This document shows, one piece after another, positions 24,636 to 33,566 of a stretch of 39,216 nucleotides of DNA (position 1 is the stretch's first letter; each line of letters begins with the position of its first letter). This DNA comes from Verrucomicrobiales bacterium. Lineage in GTDB: Bacteria; Verrucomicrobiota; Verrucomicrobiia; Verrucomicrobiales; DEV007. A program made the position numbers and the translations under genes. The notes below the pieces were generated by a model. That model made no database searches. It saw nothing but the letters and a program-made list of their open reading frames with translations, and had not been told where the DNA came from. The DNA is taken from the NCBI GenBank assembly GCA_014239335.1, contig JAAZZC010000099.1, positions 1 to 39,216 on the forward strand, in the 5' to 3' direction.

Positions 24636-26009
24636 CTAAAGCCATTCTTCCCTATCTTCCTTGCCAATATAAGCATCCGCTTCCGGATGACCCTTTACCT
24701 TCATCGCTTGCCCGTCCCACTGAATTTCTTTCTGCATCTTTAAGGCCACGATTCCGGAAAGGCCAATTTCCGTGAGGTGTCCTCCATGCTCAAAACTAGC
24801 AAAGGTTTTTCCTTTTCCTTTGCAAGCATCGACCCACTCATGCATGTGCCCCCTTGATCTAGGAATAGTTTTGGGAACGATTTTTGCAGCATCATGATTC
24901 CCTTCACCAATGTACTTCTCTTCTCCGTTCATCTTTATGTAGCACTGAGAGTTCCATAGTCCCGAAGAAAGCATTCCTTTATCACCAATAAAAATACAAC
25001 CTACCCTAGGCAAGCTACCGAAAGTTTTGACAGCGGCCTCTACAGCATAATTAGGCGGAACATCTTTTCCTCCACCAGTATAAATATTTAATGCGACATC
25101 ATGAGAGCGCTCCTTATTTTTGGAAAAGTGATACTTGACTGAGCATGACTTCGCAAAGGTTTCAGTGCCCAATCCTTCACCAGTGAAAGAAATCTTGGAA
25201 GGATAATCCAAACTCAGCGATCTAAGGGCTAAGTTAAATGAGTGGCAGCAGAAATCGCCTATAAAGCCGTTGCCAAAATCATACCATCCACGCCACTTGG
25301 CCGGATGGTAGATGCTTTCTTTGAAAGGCCGCACAGGTGCCGTTCCACACCAGAAATCCCAGTTCAGTTCTTTTGGCACTGGATCTGAACCCGCAGGCCG
25401 CAGACCACCACTTGGCCAATTGTGCTTTGGATGCCAAACATGAATCTCACGAATAGGACCAAAAACATCAGCCGCAATTAATTCCATGCTACGACGTAAA
25501 TTAGAAGATGCGCTGCCCTGATTACCAGTCTGAGTTGCGACCTTGGAAGCCTTAGTAAGTTCTCTAAGTTCTCTAGCTTCTTTAATTGTATGAGTCAGTG
25601 GCTTCTCGCAATAAACATGTTTCCCCGCCTTCATAGCTGCCCTGCAGATCGGAGCATGCCAATGGTCAGGCGTTGCTATTACGACTGCATCGACTGATTT
25701 TTCCTTCTCTATCAATTCTCTGTAATCCTCATATTCCTTTACCTTGTTAACCTTATTTCCGTGCCGGTTCTTGGAGTTTTCAATCTGCCTCTTATCCACA
25801 TCACAAAAAGCGGCAACGTGCTGTCCCTGATTAAGTATATTCGCAACATGTCCCTGAATCTGCCCACCCATCCCGATAAAAGCCACTGACAGTTTATCCA
25901 AAGCCTTAGTCTCTTTACCGTATAAGGTCCCAGAACGAAGAATGTTGAGTGATGTGCCTGCTCCTGAAGCAGCCAGCAATGCACGTCGAGTCAAAATCTT
26001 TTTAGCCAT
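24636..26009 (-). CDS. Tat-exported Gfo/Idh/MocA oxidoreductase
   Basis: NAD(P)-dependent sugar oxidoreductase of the Gfo/Idh/MocA family, 457 aa. A twin-arginine leader is clear (ILTRRALLAASGAGTS), so the folded enzyme with its cofactor is probably moved to the periplasm. The nucleotide fold begins at VAFIGMGGQIQGH, the second half of the fold is VVIATPDHWHAP, and the catalytic Lys motif is VYCEKPLTHT. WHPKHNWPSGGLRP and DFWCGTAPVRPF are signature blocks of the PVC Tat-dependent group, and WYDFGNGFIGDFCCHSFN is the active-site region. Relatives of this layout carry tightly bound cofactor and oxidise glycosides, in some cases at C3. It is the last gene of the leftward run, 57 bases after the NagB-like gene. 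Confidence 0.88.
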   Translation of the reverse strand: MAKKILTRRALLAASGAGTSLNILRSGTLYGKETKALDKLSVAFIGMGGQIQGHVANILNQGQHVAAFCDVDKRQIENSKNRHGNKVNKVKEYEDYRELIEKEKSVDAVVIATPDHWHAPICRAAMKAGKHVYCEKPLTHTIKEARELRELTKASKVATQTGNQGSASSNLRRSMELIAADVFGPIREIHVWHPKHNWPSGGLRPAGSDPVPKELNWDFWCGTAPVRPFKESIYHPAKWRGWYDFGNGFIGDFCCHSFNLALRSLSLDYPSKISFTGEGLGTETFAKSCSVKYHFSKNKERSHDVALNIYTGGGKDVPPNYAVEAAVKTFGSLPRVGCIFIGDKGMLSSGLWNSQCYIKMNGEEKYIGEGNHDAAKIVPKTIPRSRGHMHEWVDACKGKGKTFASFEHGGHLTEIGLSGIVALKMQKEIQWDGQAMKVKGHPEADAYIGKEDREEWL

Positions 26010-26066
26010 TCCCTACATTATCACGAACAGGTACACAGTGTCTTGTTAATTCGAACACTCTAGCGA

Positions 26067-26999
26067 TTAATGCATTTCAACATCACAACTTCCTAGGCCA
26101 CCCCGATAATAATTGAACTGCACATTTGGATGATCCGCCAGCAATGACATCGGAACAGCAGTATCAGCAATTCCCTTAGAAATCATTAAAGCCGTCAACC
26201 GCTGACCAAACGGATTATCATGAGTGCCTGCTTGCCAGATTGAAACCTTATCTGATTTCCATGTTTGAACTGGGCCGACCGTGATCGCCCTCTCAGGAAC
26301 TAGAGTGATATTGCCGCCGCCTGAGGTCCTAGCATTCTGCGCCAAGGTGATGGGATGCAGTTCCACGACTCGTGTTGAGAGTTTCCGGTATTGATCCGGT
26401 GATGGAGGAGATTCCTTATATTCTCCTTCACGGCGCGGAGGATCGTTAAAAGCCCAATGCTTAATATCACCCTGCCCCCCCTGCATCAGCGCGCAACGGA
26501 CCCCTTCCCATGAATTGATGTAATCCTTAGTATCCGCAGCAGGAAAATGCATATTTGACTCAGGCATTTGCAGATCCTCGGAAATGCGATCAAAGCACAA
26601 CTCCCTATCAGCTCTTTCAAAGGAAAGAGGATGTGAAATTGCTACTTCCTTCCCATCCTCACCTAACCATTCATCCATTCCCCAAAAATGTGCCGCGGAA
26701 AGATCCAATCTGAGCTCATTCACGAGCCTTGCAACGAGCGGCAATTGTTCTGTAGGGCCTATAGGACCACATATGCCCACTGGGTTATCAAGGGTAGAGG
26801 ATTGCCAAGCACTAATGTATTCAAGAGCTTCGGCCAAATAAAAATCTTCCAAAGTGTCATACATGACTACCTTGAAACCTGGACGCGACAGTTGCTCCAA
26901 GTCTTCCATACTTAATGAGGCAACATCACGAATTAAATCATCATCAAGTGTAGTGTAGTCCCACCATCCAGGGGCTATTGTGCTTAGTTTTCTGGCCAT
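26067..26999 (-). CDS. NagB-like (glucosamine-6-phosphate deaminase family) protein, divergent active site
   Basis: NagB/RpiA-fold protein, 310 aa. It keeps [11 protein letters not shown] (phosphate-binding loop region), [10 protein letters not shown] with the MDE motif, and [14 protein letters not shown] as the catalytic loop. In Escherichia coli NagB this loop is GVGNDGHIAFNEP, where Asp141 is the ring-opening general base, His143 its partner and Glu148 a relay. Here the His is kept, but Asp141 aligns with Ile and Glu148 with Asp. The closing [19 protein letters not shown] block is unlike classical NagB. It may deaminate or isomerise a different amino sugar. It lies 7 bases after a PIG-L deacetylase gene, a natural partner that would remove the N-acetyl group first. 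Confidence 0.8.
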   Translation of the reverse strand: MARKLSTIAPGWWDYTTLDDDLIRDVASLSMEDLEQLSRPGFKVVMYDTLEDFYLAEALEYISAWQSSTLDNPVGICGPIGPTEQLPLVARLVNELRLDLSAAHFWGMDEWLGEDGKEVAISHPLSFERADRELCFDRISEDLQMPESNMHFPAADTKDYINSWEGVRCALMQGGQGDIKHWAFNDPPRREGEYKESPPSPDQYRKLSTRVVELHPITLAQNARTSGGGNITLVPERAITVGPVQTWKSDKVSIWQAGTHDNPFGQRLTALMISKGIADTAVPMSLLADHPNVQFNYYRGGLGSCDVEMH

Positions 27000-27006
27000 C
27001 TAAGGT

Positions 27007-27801
27007 CTAATTATCCAAGTTATATTCCGGGTTTAAATAGTACAGTTCTCCGAGAGCTTCTGAAAGCGGATCCTCTTCATTTTGGCTAAAACCAAGATGA
27101 GATCTTCTCCTCCAACCCTCAGCATAATCAAATTTGCCTGACATTTCTCCGAGCTCACCGGACATATCCTCCATAGACATGAGATAAGAATTCATTCCCT
27201 GACTAGATTCGAGCCAAGAATGCTGGCTCTTATGCTCTGCGAGAGCAACTCTTTTACTATCCATGACTGACGAAATATCAACGTACGCTTCAGGAATTAC
27301 TTTCTTTCTCAGCCCACCTCTCAATCCATGAGGCATGGCATGATATACGCTAGTCTGATGTCCATCAAGATGACTCGTTGGAGGATCAGTAACAAAGTTA
27401 GGCATACCATGAGTGAAAGCTGCAGTGACGGCTAAACGGGACGTTTCCATATGATCTACCATGTAATCTTCAGGAGAATGTGTAAGGACAATATGTGGCG
27501 CCGCGGACCGAATCACTGAGGACAAGCGCCGGAGCAGATCCACGGAATAGACAATCTCCAGATCATCACATAGGGGAGGGTAATACTTAGCGCCTAAATA
27601 TGCTGCCGCGCGTTGGGCCTCATCCTGACGAACTTGCCGAGTCTCTTCAGCATCCATATCTAATGAACCACAATTTCCACTGGCAATGGTAACATAATGG
27701 AGACTCCATCCGCGAGCAGCCAATTGAAGCATCGTACCCGCAAAGAGGAACTCAATATCGTCCGGGTGGGCGACTATTGCGATTGCATTTTTAGTCACCA
27801 T
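27007..27801 (-). CDS. PIG-L family deacetylase
   Basis: Zinc-dependent N-acetylglucosaminyl deacetylase-like protein (LmbE/BshB fold), 264 aa, no signal peptide. The catalytic N-terminal motif AIVAHPDDIEFLFAGT gives the metal His and the Asp general base, and HSPEDYMVDHMETSRLAVTAAF supplies the second His cluster. It removes acetyl groups from amino sugars or their conjugates in the cytoplasm. It overlaps the end of the preceding Gfo/Idh/MocA gene by 11 bases and is followed 7 bases later by the NagB-like gene, so all three are probably one translational unit. The trio looks like a route for an N-acetylated sugar; phosphate dependence and exact sugar are unknown. Confidence 0.9.
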   Translation of the reverse strand: MVTKNAIAIVAHPDDIEFLFAGTMLQLAARGWSLHYVTIASGNCGSLDMDAEETRQVRQDEAQRAAAYLGAKYYPPLCDDLEIVYSVDLLRRLSSVIRSAAPHIVLTHSPEDYMVDHMETSRLAVTAAFTHGMPNFVTDPPTSHLDGHQTSVYHAMPHGLRGGLRKKVIPEAYVDISSVMDSKRVALAEHKSQHSWLESSQGMNSYLMSMEDMSGELGEMSGKFDYAEGWRRRSHLGFSQNEEDPLSEALGELYYLNPEYNLDN

Positions 27802-28822
27802 TAATTTCTGAAATTTTCACAGGCCTTCCAAGCTCAGCTGATCTGTCAGCGGCAAAAACAACTTCAAAGCTCTTATAAGCTTCATTGATTGAGGTCAGTG
27901 GCATTTCCTCTCCCTTAGCCATCGAATCAAAGAATGCCTGAAACTGAGTCGTGTAGGGATGGTCACTCACATCACCAGAATCCAACATTTTCATTGATAA
28001 TGAACTCCAAGACCCTTTGTCAGTGGAGAGTTTTTCAGAATGAAACTTATTGTCTAGCAAGCTCCCCTCTGAACCGACAAGATGAGTATGAAAGTAATAA
28101 GGTTGGAGACAATCGATGCATGAGGTTGCTTTGCCTACACGCCCATCAGTGAACTTCATTATAGTGGTCGTAGTCGTGGGATATTCGTAATCAGAAAAAG
28201 TAGGGCTCGCTGAAACCGCAGCATATGAACTCACTTCCTCAACATCACCTCCCATACAAAGGAGCAACGCGTCGAGTGCATGACACCCGGCCGAAAGCAA
28301 ACTACTTCCTCCGTGTTCCTTTCCGGTATTCCAACGAAATTGTCCATACCATGGTCCAATGCCATGATAATAATCCACTTCACCATAGTGAATTTCGCCC
28401 AGCAACCCATCATCAATGACTGACTTAGTAACAAGGAACTGACTTGAATATCGACACTCAAAACATACACAAGTTCGAACATTCGCTTCCTCAACAACTG
28501 AACGAATTTCGGAACAGTCCTCAATGGACAATGCGAGTGGCTTTTCAAGGATAAGATGCTTTCCTGCTCTCGCGGCAGCAATCGCATGTTCCTTGTGCTG
28601 GCCCGGATAACTGCAAATAGAAATCACTTCAATGTCATCTGATGAGAGCATTTCTCCAAGGTCCTGAAATGCCTTGATAGATGAACCGTGCTTCTTTGAA
28701 AGCTCATTCTCATCCTGAGGACGAGAAGAACAAACTGCAGTCACTTCGATCCCATCAATCGAATTGAGGGCATCAATATGAGCTCCTGCGACCCAACCGT
28801 ATCCAACAATACCAACATTCAT
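27791..28822 (-). CDS. Cytoplasmic Gfo/Idh/MocA oxidoreductase
   Basis: NAD(P)-dependent oxidoreductase, 343 aa, without leader peptide, so cytoplasmic, unlike the 457-aa family member at the end of this cluster. The dinucleotide fold opens with VGIVGYGWVAGAHIDAL, ISICSYPGQHKEHA is the second half, and LILEKPLALS holds the catalytic Lys. HGGSSLLSAGCHALDALLLCMG is the usual His/Asp active-site helix. It leads the tight trio with PIG-L and the NagB-like gene and lies 70 bases after the DUF1080-sulfatase fusion. It may oxidise or epimerise an amino sugar released from a sulfated glycan; this is inferred from neighbours. Confidence 0.9.
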   Translation of the reverse strand: MNVGIVGYGWVAGAHIDALNSIDGIEVTAVCSSRPQDENELSKKHGSSIKAFQDLGEMLSSDDIEVISICSYPGQHKEHAIAAARAGKHLILEKPLALSIEDCSEIRSVVEEANVRTCVCFECRYSSQFLVTKSVIDDGLLGEIHYGEVDYYHGIGPWYGQFRWNTGKEHGGSSLLSAGCHALDALLLCMGGDVEEVSSYAAVSASPTFSDYEYPTTTTTIMKFTDGRVGKATSCIDCLQPYYFHTHLVGSEGSLLDNKFHSEKLSTDKGSWSSLSMKMLDSGDVSDHPYTTQFQAFFDSMAKGEEMPLTSINEAYKSFEVVFAADRSAELGRPVKISEINGD

Positions 28823-28892
28823 GTATCAATTTTACCAAATCCTGTGGACTTGGAAAAGCCAATAATGAAGATTGATCAGTGCTAGAAAACTC

Positions 28893-31442
28893 TCAATTAG
28901 ATTTCTTTTTTGCTGGCATGAAACTACCGGCCCCTGGTGAAAAATCCCAAGGTTCTGTTTTTTCGCCAAGCCCATCAAGAAATGCACCACTCGAAAAAGC
29001 TATGAAAAAATTATTATCACCAGGCTTATGGCGAGTCTTCGCGTAAAGTTTCTTCATTGTCCCTAGGACTGGCTTTGCCTTTGGTCCCAATAATTCAATT
29101 GCACGGCAAGCTTGCAAAGCGACTGCCCAATCAGGATGCTCAAGATCTTTCACTAATCGATTAAGAGCCGCTTCTCTTTTTTCAGGAAAAAACGCCAACC
29201 ATCCGGCAATCTCAATCCGGACAGAGGGTGCAACGTCCTGAATCCATTCAAATGCGCTTTGCTGGATGCTCTTTTCACCAAAGAACCCATTCCTAAGAGA
29301 AACTGCAGCCCAATACCTCTCATTAACATTCCCTTTTTTAAGAAGTTCAAGAAGTTCCTTAGAATCAGAAGTGCCTACTTTATCAGCGGCTGCCCATGCC
29401 CTCTCGAGGTCAGGAGAATGGTCCGTCTTACCAATAACAATGTCTCTCATTGGGCTACCTTCGTTCTTTACCCAACGACGCATTTCACTTTCAGGCAAAG
29501 CACCTAAGTCTCCGACTGCATTGCGGTGTTCAACTAAGCCTAACCGTAATCTCTGTAATGCTTTCTTGGCCTCATCTGACAACTTTCCAGAAATCAAATT
29601 GCGGGTATTGTCAGGATCATTTTCACAATTATAAAGTTCTTCAGTTGCCCTTGTGGGGCCGGCATAGTGCCTCTGAGCGACACTAGATGAATTAGGATCC
29701 TCTCGGAAAACTCGGGAAATTTCATACCGTATTTCACCAAGATCGGAAAATACTGAAGGCTGGTTCCAGGAAAGATGGGGATGATAATTACGTATGTATA
29801 ACCATCTCTTATTTCGTACTGATCTGGAACAATCAAATACTTCATCGACCCTGTCTCTATTACCAAAAACAAATTTCCTTTTCTGGGTAGAGCCAACACC
29901 TATAAAAGGAATTCCTTGCATATATTTTGGTGATTTGAGACCAACTAATCCAAGAACTGAGGGTGGAAAATCAACAAAACTCACCAATTGATCCGTCGCG
30001 GAACCGGGAGCAGTTGGACGAAGATGTTTCCATTTCTCAGGAACATGTATAAGCATGGCAACTTTCATCCCACTATCATGCAATAGCCTTTTATGACGCG
30101 GCATTCCGGAACCATGGTCAGAGAAGAAAAAAACAATAGTATTATCAGCCAACCCGTCCTCATGCAATTGGCTCATAATCTCACCGACACGCTGATCCAT
30201 GGCCGTTACACAATCATAATATCGGCTAATAGCTTTTCTTATGAGAGGCGTGTCAGGATAATAGTCAGGGACCGGAGCCTTCTTAGGATCATGAATTTCA
30301 GAAGCCGACAATTCAGATTGAACATGTTTTTTAAAAACAGAATAGGGCCAGACCATTGAGCGGGACTGGTGGCTGGTCATAATATTAAAGACAGAAAAGA
30401 ACGGCTGCCCCTGACTTCGATTCGGGTTGCGCCAGTGAGCCTTAGGACTCGATTCATCCCATGATTCTTTGATCAGACGTGCAGCATCACTACTGTTATA
30501 GTCTGTTTTAACATTATTAGTTGTATAATAACCTGATTTCCTCATATAGGCCGGGAAGCCCCTGACCCCCGTCGGCAAAGGAAATCCGGACCTCATCTGA
30601 TGAGTCCCAGTCGAGACATTGTGCATTCCAGTGATCAGGACCGACCTTGAAGGAGAGCAGACAGGAGAAGCTGCAAAAGCATTGGAGTATCTTGTCGAAG
30701 ATTTGGCCAACTGATCAATGTTCGGAGTGATCGCATATTTATCTCCATAACAACCCAGAGTCGGGCTCATATCTTCAGCCGTGATCCATAAAATATTGGG
30801 TCTCTCCTGAATTTCTTGCGTCACTTTTTTATTAGAGATTTCACGGGCCCTGATATTCCTGAAACGAACAGTCCCTCCTTTCCCATGATGCTGGATACCA
30901 AAATAACCCTTTAATATCTTTCCATGCTTAATATCTGATACGGGCTTTCCATTCAACCATGTTTGGATCCTCTCTCCGACAGCCTTCACTCTAAAGTGAT
31001 TCCAATCATCTTTCTTAAAATTACCACGAATTCTTTCAGCAAACTCTTTGGTCTGGCCTTTTCCTGGATAGATCCAACCACCATTGCCGATCCCATAAAC
31101 TCCGCCTGGCTTTTGTCGATCAATCTCACACTGGTATCCTTTAGGACGACCCTGATTACCAATGCATCGGAAGGCTAATCCGGAATTAAATCCCTCTTCC
31201 TTTGGCATAAGAACTTCAATCTCTGCCTCAAAATCACTCATCTGAATCTCAGTAGTGACCCAACAATTTGTCTTCGATAGCAAATGGAGCTCGCCTCCCT
31301 TAGCATCAAAAGAAATGACCTCAGATCTCGGCTTCCAACCCTCAGTAGTCTTACCATCAAAAAGCTCAATCCACTCTGCACTGGCCCTGAAAACCATCAT
31401 CAGAGAAAAAGTGAAAATACAAAACAGTCTTAAGTAGATCAT
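28893..31442 (-). CDS. Secreted DUF1080-sulfatase-HEAT fusion protein
   Basis: An 849-aa exported protein with three parts after a signal peptide (ends near FRASA). Residues ~24-205 are a DUF1080 (3-keto-disaccharide hydrolase, LamG-like) domain: EWIELFDGKTTEGWKP, LAFRCIG, GYQCEIDRQKPGGVYG, KKDDWNHFRVKAVG and VRFRNIRARE. Residues ~213-650 are a type-I sulfatase: LWITAEDMSPTLGCYGD, formylglycine motif PVCSPSRSVLITG, and FFSDHGSGMPRHKR. Residues ~690-830 are HEAT-like helical repeats (ERYWAAVSLRNG, APSVRIEIAGWLA, WAVALQACRAIELLG). The sulfatase and tail resemble the upstream neighbour, so it is probably a tandem duplicate that gained the N-terminal domain. One chain could bind or cut a keto-glycoside and remove sulfate. 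Confidence 0.88.
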   Translation of the reverse strand: MIYLRLFCIFTFSLMMVFRASAEWIELFDGKTTEGWKPRSEVISFDAKGGELHLLSKTNCWVTTEIQMSDFEAEIEVLMPKEEGFNSGLAFRCIGNQGRPKGYQCEIDRQKPGGVYGIGNGGWIYPGKGQTKEFAERIRGNFKKDDWNHFRVKAVGERIQTWLNGKPVSDIKHGKILKGYFGIQHHGKGGTVRFRNIRAREISNKKVTQEIQERPNILWITAEDMSPTLGCYGDKYAITPNIDQLAKSSTRYSNAFAASPVCSPSRSVLITGMHNVSTGTHQMRSGFPLPTGVRGFPAYMRKSGYYTTNNVKTDYNSSDAARLIKESWDESSPKAHWRNPNRSQGQPFFSVFNIMTSHQSRSMVWPYSVFKKHVQSELSASEIHDPKKAPVPDYYPDTPLIRKAISRYYDCVTAMDQRVGEIMSQLHEDGLADNTIVFFFSDHGSGMPRHKRLLHDSGMKVAMLIHVPEKWKHLRPTAPGSATDQLVSFVDFPPSVLGLVGLKSPKYMQGIPFIGVGSTQKRKFVFGNRDRVDEVFDCSRSVRNKRWLYIRNYHPHLSWNQPSVFSDLGEIRYEISRVFREDPNSSSVAQRHYAGPTRATEELYNCENDPDNTRNLISGKLSDEAKKALQRLRLGLVEHRNAVGDLGALPESEMRRWVKNEGSPMRDIVIGKTDHSPDLERAWAAADKVGTSDSKELLELLKKGNVNERYWAAVSLRNGFFGEKSIQQSAFEWIQDVAPSVRIEIAGWLAFFPEKREAALNRLVKDLEHPDWAVALQACRAIELLGPKAKPVLGTMKKLYAKTRHKPGDNNFFIAFSSGAFLDGLGEKTEPWDFSPGAGSFMPAKKKSN

Positions 31443-31501
31443 AATAGTAAATATTAGTTTCGGCTCGTTGAAAATGAAATCAGAGACTTCCTAATCATAA
31501 A

Positions 31502-33364
31502 TTAAGGGACCCTATTTTCGGTCCCGAGCAAGTCATTCAGTGCTCGGTTCGCAACTCTAAGAATATATTTATTAGGTTGTCTGGTACTTAGGACCTCCTT
31601 TAGGTCCTTGACCATTTTCCGAGCCGATTCCTCCATCTCGTCAATGACAATGGTCGCCGCGAGCCTTCCCCACTGATGCTCAGACCGAAGCTCTTCTTTT
31701 AAAACTTCCAGTGCTGCATCCGTATTACCTAAGCGAGCCACTGCCCGAGCAGCAGCGATTCGTACACTGGGGGATTGATCCTTCATTGCCTTCATCGACA
31801 ATTCTAACGCTTTTCCCTTAGCAGCTTTTCCTATATTACCAATGCCAGTCAATGCCCAATACCGTATGGCAGGATCCTCATCTGAGATGGCACCCATCAG
31901 TTCTCCAAGAGCCGAGGGCCCTTCTGATGCTTGTGTAGCAATTGATACTAATCGTTGAATCTGACCCCTGTCAGATGATTCCTCATTCATAATTTCAAAT
32001 CTAGAACCTGCCTTCTTCTCTCTAATTTCGATCTCCGCCTCAGGAATGAGACCAATGTCACCTATTTCAGATTGCCATTGCGCCAAATGAACACGCATTT
32101 TTTTCAAAAGTGCTGAGTGCTCAGGATTGTCTGCCAGGTTACGAATCTCATGAGGATCATTCTTAAAATCATAAAGTTCTTCGACGGGCTTCTTGCTAGT
32201 TGAAAAAATCTTGCCTATTTCAGTCAGAGATCCATCCTCCTCTGCTCTCCTTATCTCACGCATGGTCGCTCCTTTTTCCGGTGTATTCATGTACTGATAG
32301 TAGGGCTTCAGAGGCTCAAAGTTCCGGATGTATCGATAGCGCCCATCAAAAATAGAGCGGATAATATCGTACCTTTCATCCATTCTATCTCTTGCCCCGA
32401 AAACAAAACGGCGAGGAGTGGATAATTTCTGACCCAAAAATGCTCTGCCTTGTAATTTTTCAGGAACTTCAATCCCAGCCAGGTTCAATACCGTAGGCCC
32501 CAGGTCAAGTGAACTCACCAATTGCGCATCTACTTTTCCCCCCTCCTTGCCAGGTACACGAACGATCAGAGGAATGTGCGTTCCGGAACCATAAAGCCAA
32601 CGCTTTGCACGAGGCAAGCCCACACCATGGTCAGCCCAAAAAAATATGATTGTTTCCTCGTAAAGCCCAGCATCTTTAATTTCTTTGATAAGAGATCCTG
32701 CCCAAGAATCCATCGCTGTGATCAGTTCATAATTCCTTTTCCAGTCCTCTCGGACCACAGAAGTGTCCGGATAATACGGGGGCAAAGTATCTAACTTGGA
32801 CGGATCCTGCCTCTGTTCAGGTTTAAGATTACTCGTGACAGCCTTGTACTTACCTTCGGAAGCGATTCCACTCTCGTGACATCCAGTATAATTAAATACC
32901 GCAAAGAACGGCTGACCTTTCTTTCGATTCTTCCAGTGAGCCTTTGAGCCACTCTGGTCCCATATTTCTCTAGTCGATGGTCTTGAAAACTGATAATCCG
33001 TTTTGGAGTTATTAGTACAATAATACCCGGAGCCCCTAAGAAGAATTGGAAAAGGTTTGAGCCAGGAAGGCAGGACCGCATTACATCTCATATGATGGGT
33101 ACCAATACTGTTCTGATACATGCCAGTTATGATTCCACTGCGGCAAGGCGCACAAACTCCTGCAGTCGTATAAGCGTTAGTGAAGCGTATCCCTTCGGAA
33201 GACAATTGATCAATGTTGGGAGTAATCGCATGCTGATCACCATAGCAACCAAAATGAGGGCCAATGTCCTCTGCGGAAATCCAAAGTATGTTTGGTTTAG
33301 CACATACTTGCAGCACTGAAAACAGTGGAAATAAAGCACCTAATAAAAATATCTTCTTAATCAT
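31502..33364 (-). CDS. Secreted sulfatase 5 with C-terminal HEAT repeats
   Basis: Type-I sulfatase of the heparan N-sulfatase-like group, 620 aa, with a signal peptide (IFLLGALFPLFSVLQVCA). Metal motif WISAEDIGPHFGCYGDQ, formylglycine motif AGVCAPCRSGIITGMY and FFWADHGVGLPRAKRW are present. The motif has an extra Cys (CAPCR) where most sulfatases have Ser or Thr; the C-x-P-x-R core is still intact. Residues ~470-610 are HEAT-like repeats with DPAIRYWALTGIGNIG, SPSVRIAAARAVARLG and HQWGRLAATIVIDEM, a common tail of PVC-phylum sulfatases, likely for protein contact. It heads the leftward run and is divergent from the photolyase genes across 202 bases. Confidence 0.92.
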   Translation of the reverse strand: MIKKIFLLGALFPLFSVLQVCAKPNILWISAEDIGPHFGCYGDQHAITPNIDQLSSEGIRFTNAYTTAGVCAPCRSGIITGMYQNSIGTHHMRCNAVLPSWLKPFPILLRGSGYYCTNNSKTDYQFSRPSTREIWDQSGSKAHWKNRKKGQPFFAVFNYTGCHESGIASEGKYKAVTSNLKPEQRQDPSKLDTLPPYYPDTSVVREDWKRNYELITAMDSWAGSLIKEIKDAGLYEETIIFFWADHGVGLPRAKRWLYGSGTHIPLIVRVPGKEGGKVDAQLVSSLDLGPTVLNLAGIEVPEKLQGRAFLGQKLSTPRRFVFGARDRMDERYDIIRSIFDGRYRYIRNFEPLKPYYQYMNTPEKGATMREIRRAEEDGSLTEIGKIFSTSKKPVEELYDFKNDPHEIRNLADNPEHSALLKKMRVHLAQWQSEIGDIGLIPEAEIEIREKKAGSRFEIMNEESSDRGQIQRLVSIATQASEGPSALGELMGAISDEDPAIRYWALTGIGNIGKAAKGKALELSMKAMKDQSPSVRIAAARAVARLGNTDAALEVLKEELRSEHQWGRLAATIVIDEMEESARKMVKDLKEVLSTRQPNKYILRVANRALNDLLGTENRVP

Positions 33365-33566
33365 CGGGCAAATTCATTCGTAATTGGTTTTTAGGATAAG
33401 AAAGGTTAGAGATCATTTAAATATGAATACCTAGTCTTCTTCAAGGATCAGATTGCAATTAATGAAAATAGGCATCCAAAGAAATAAATTGGCCAAAAAA
33501 TAATTTTATGAAGCAGATCCACTCATATTTAATCTCCGTTTAATATAGCTGCTACCTAATATTTAA

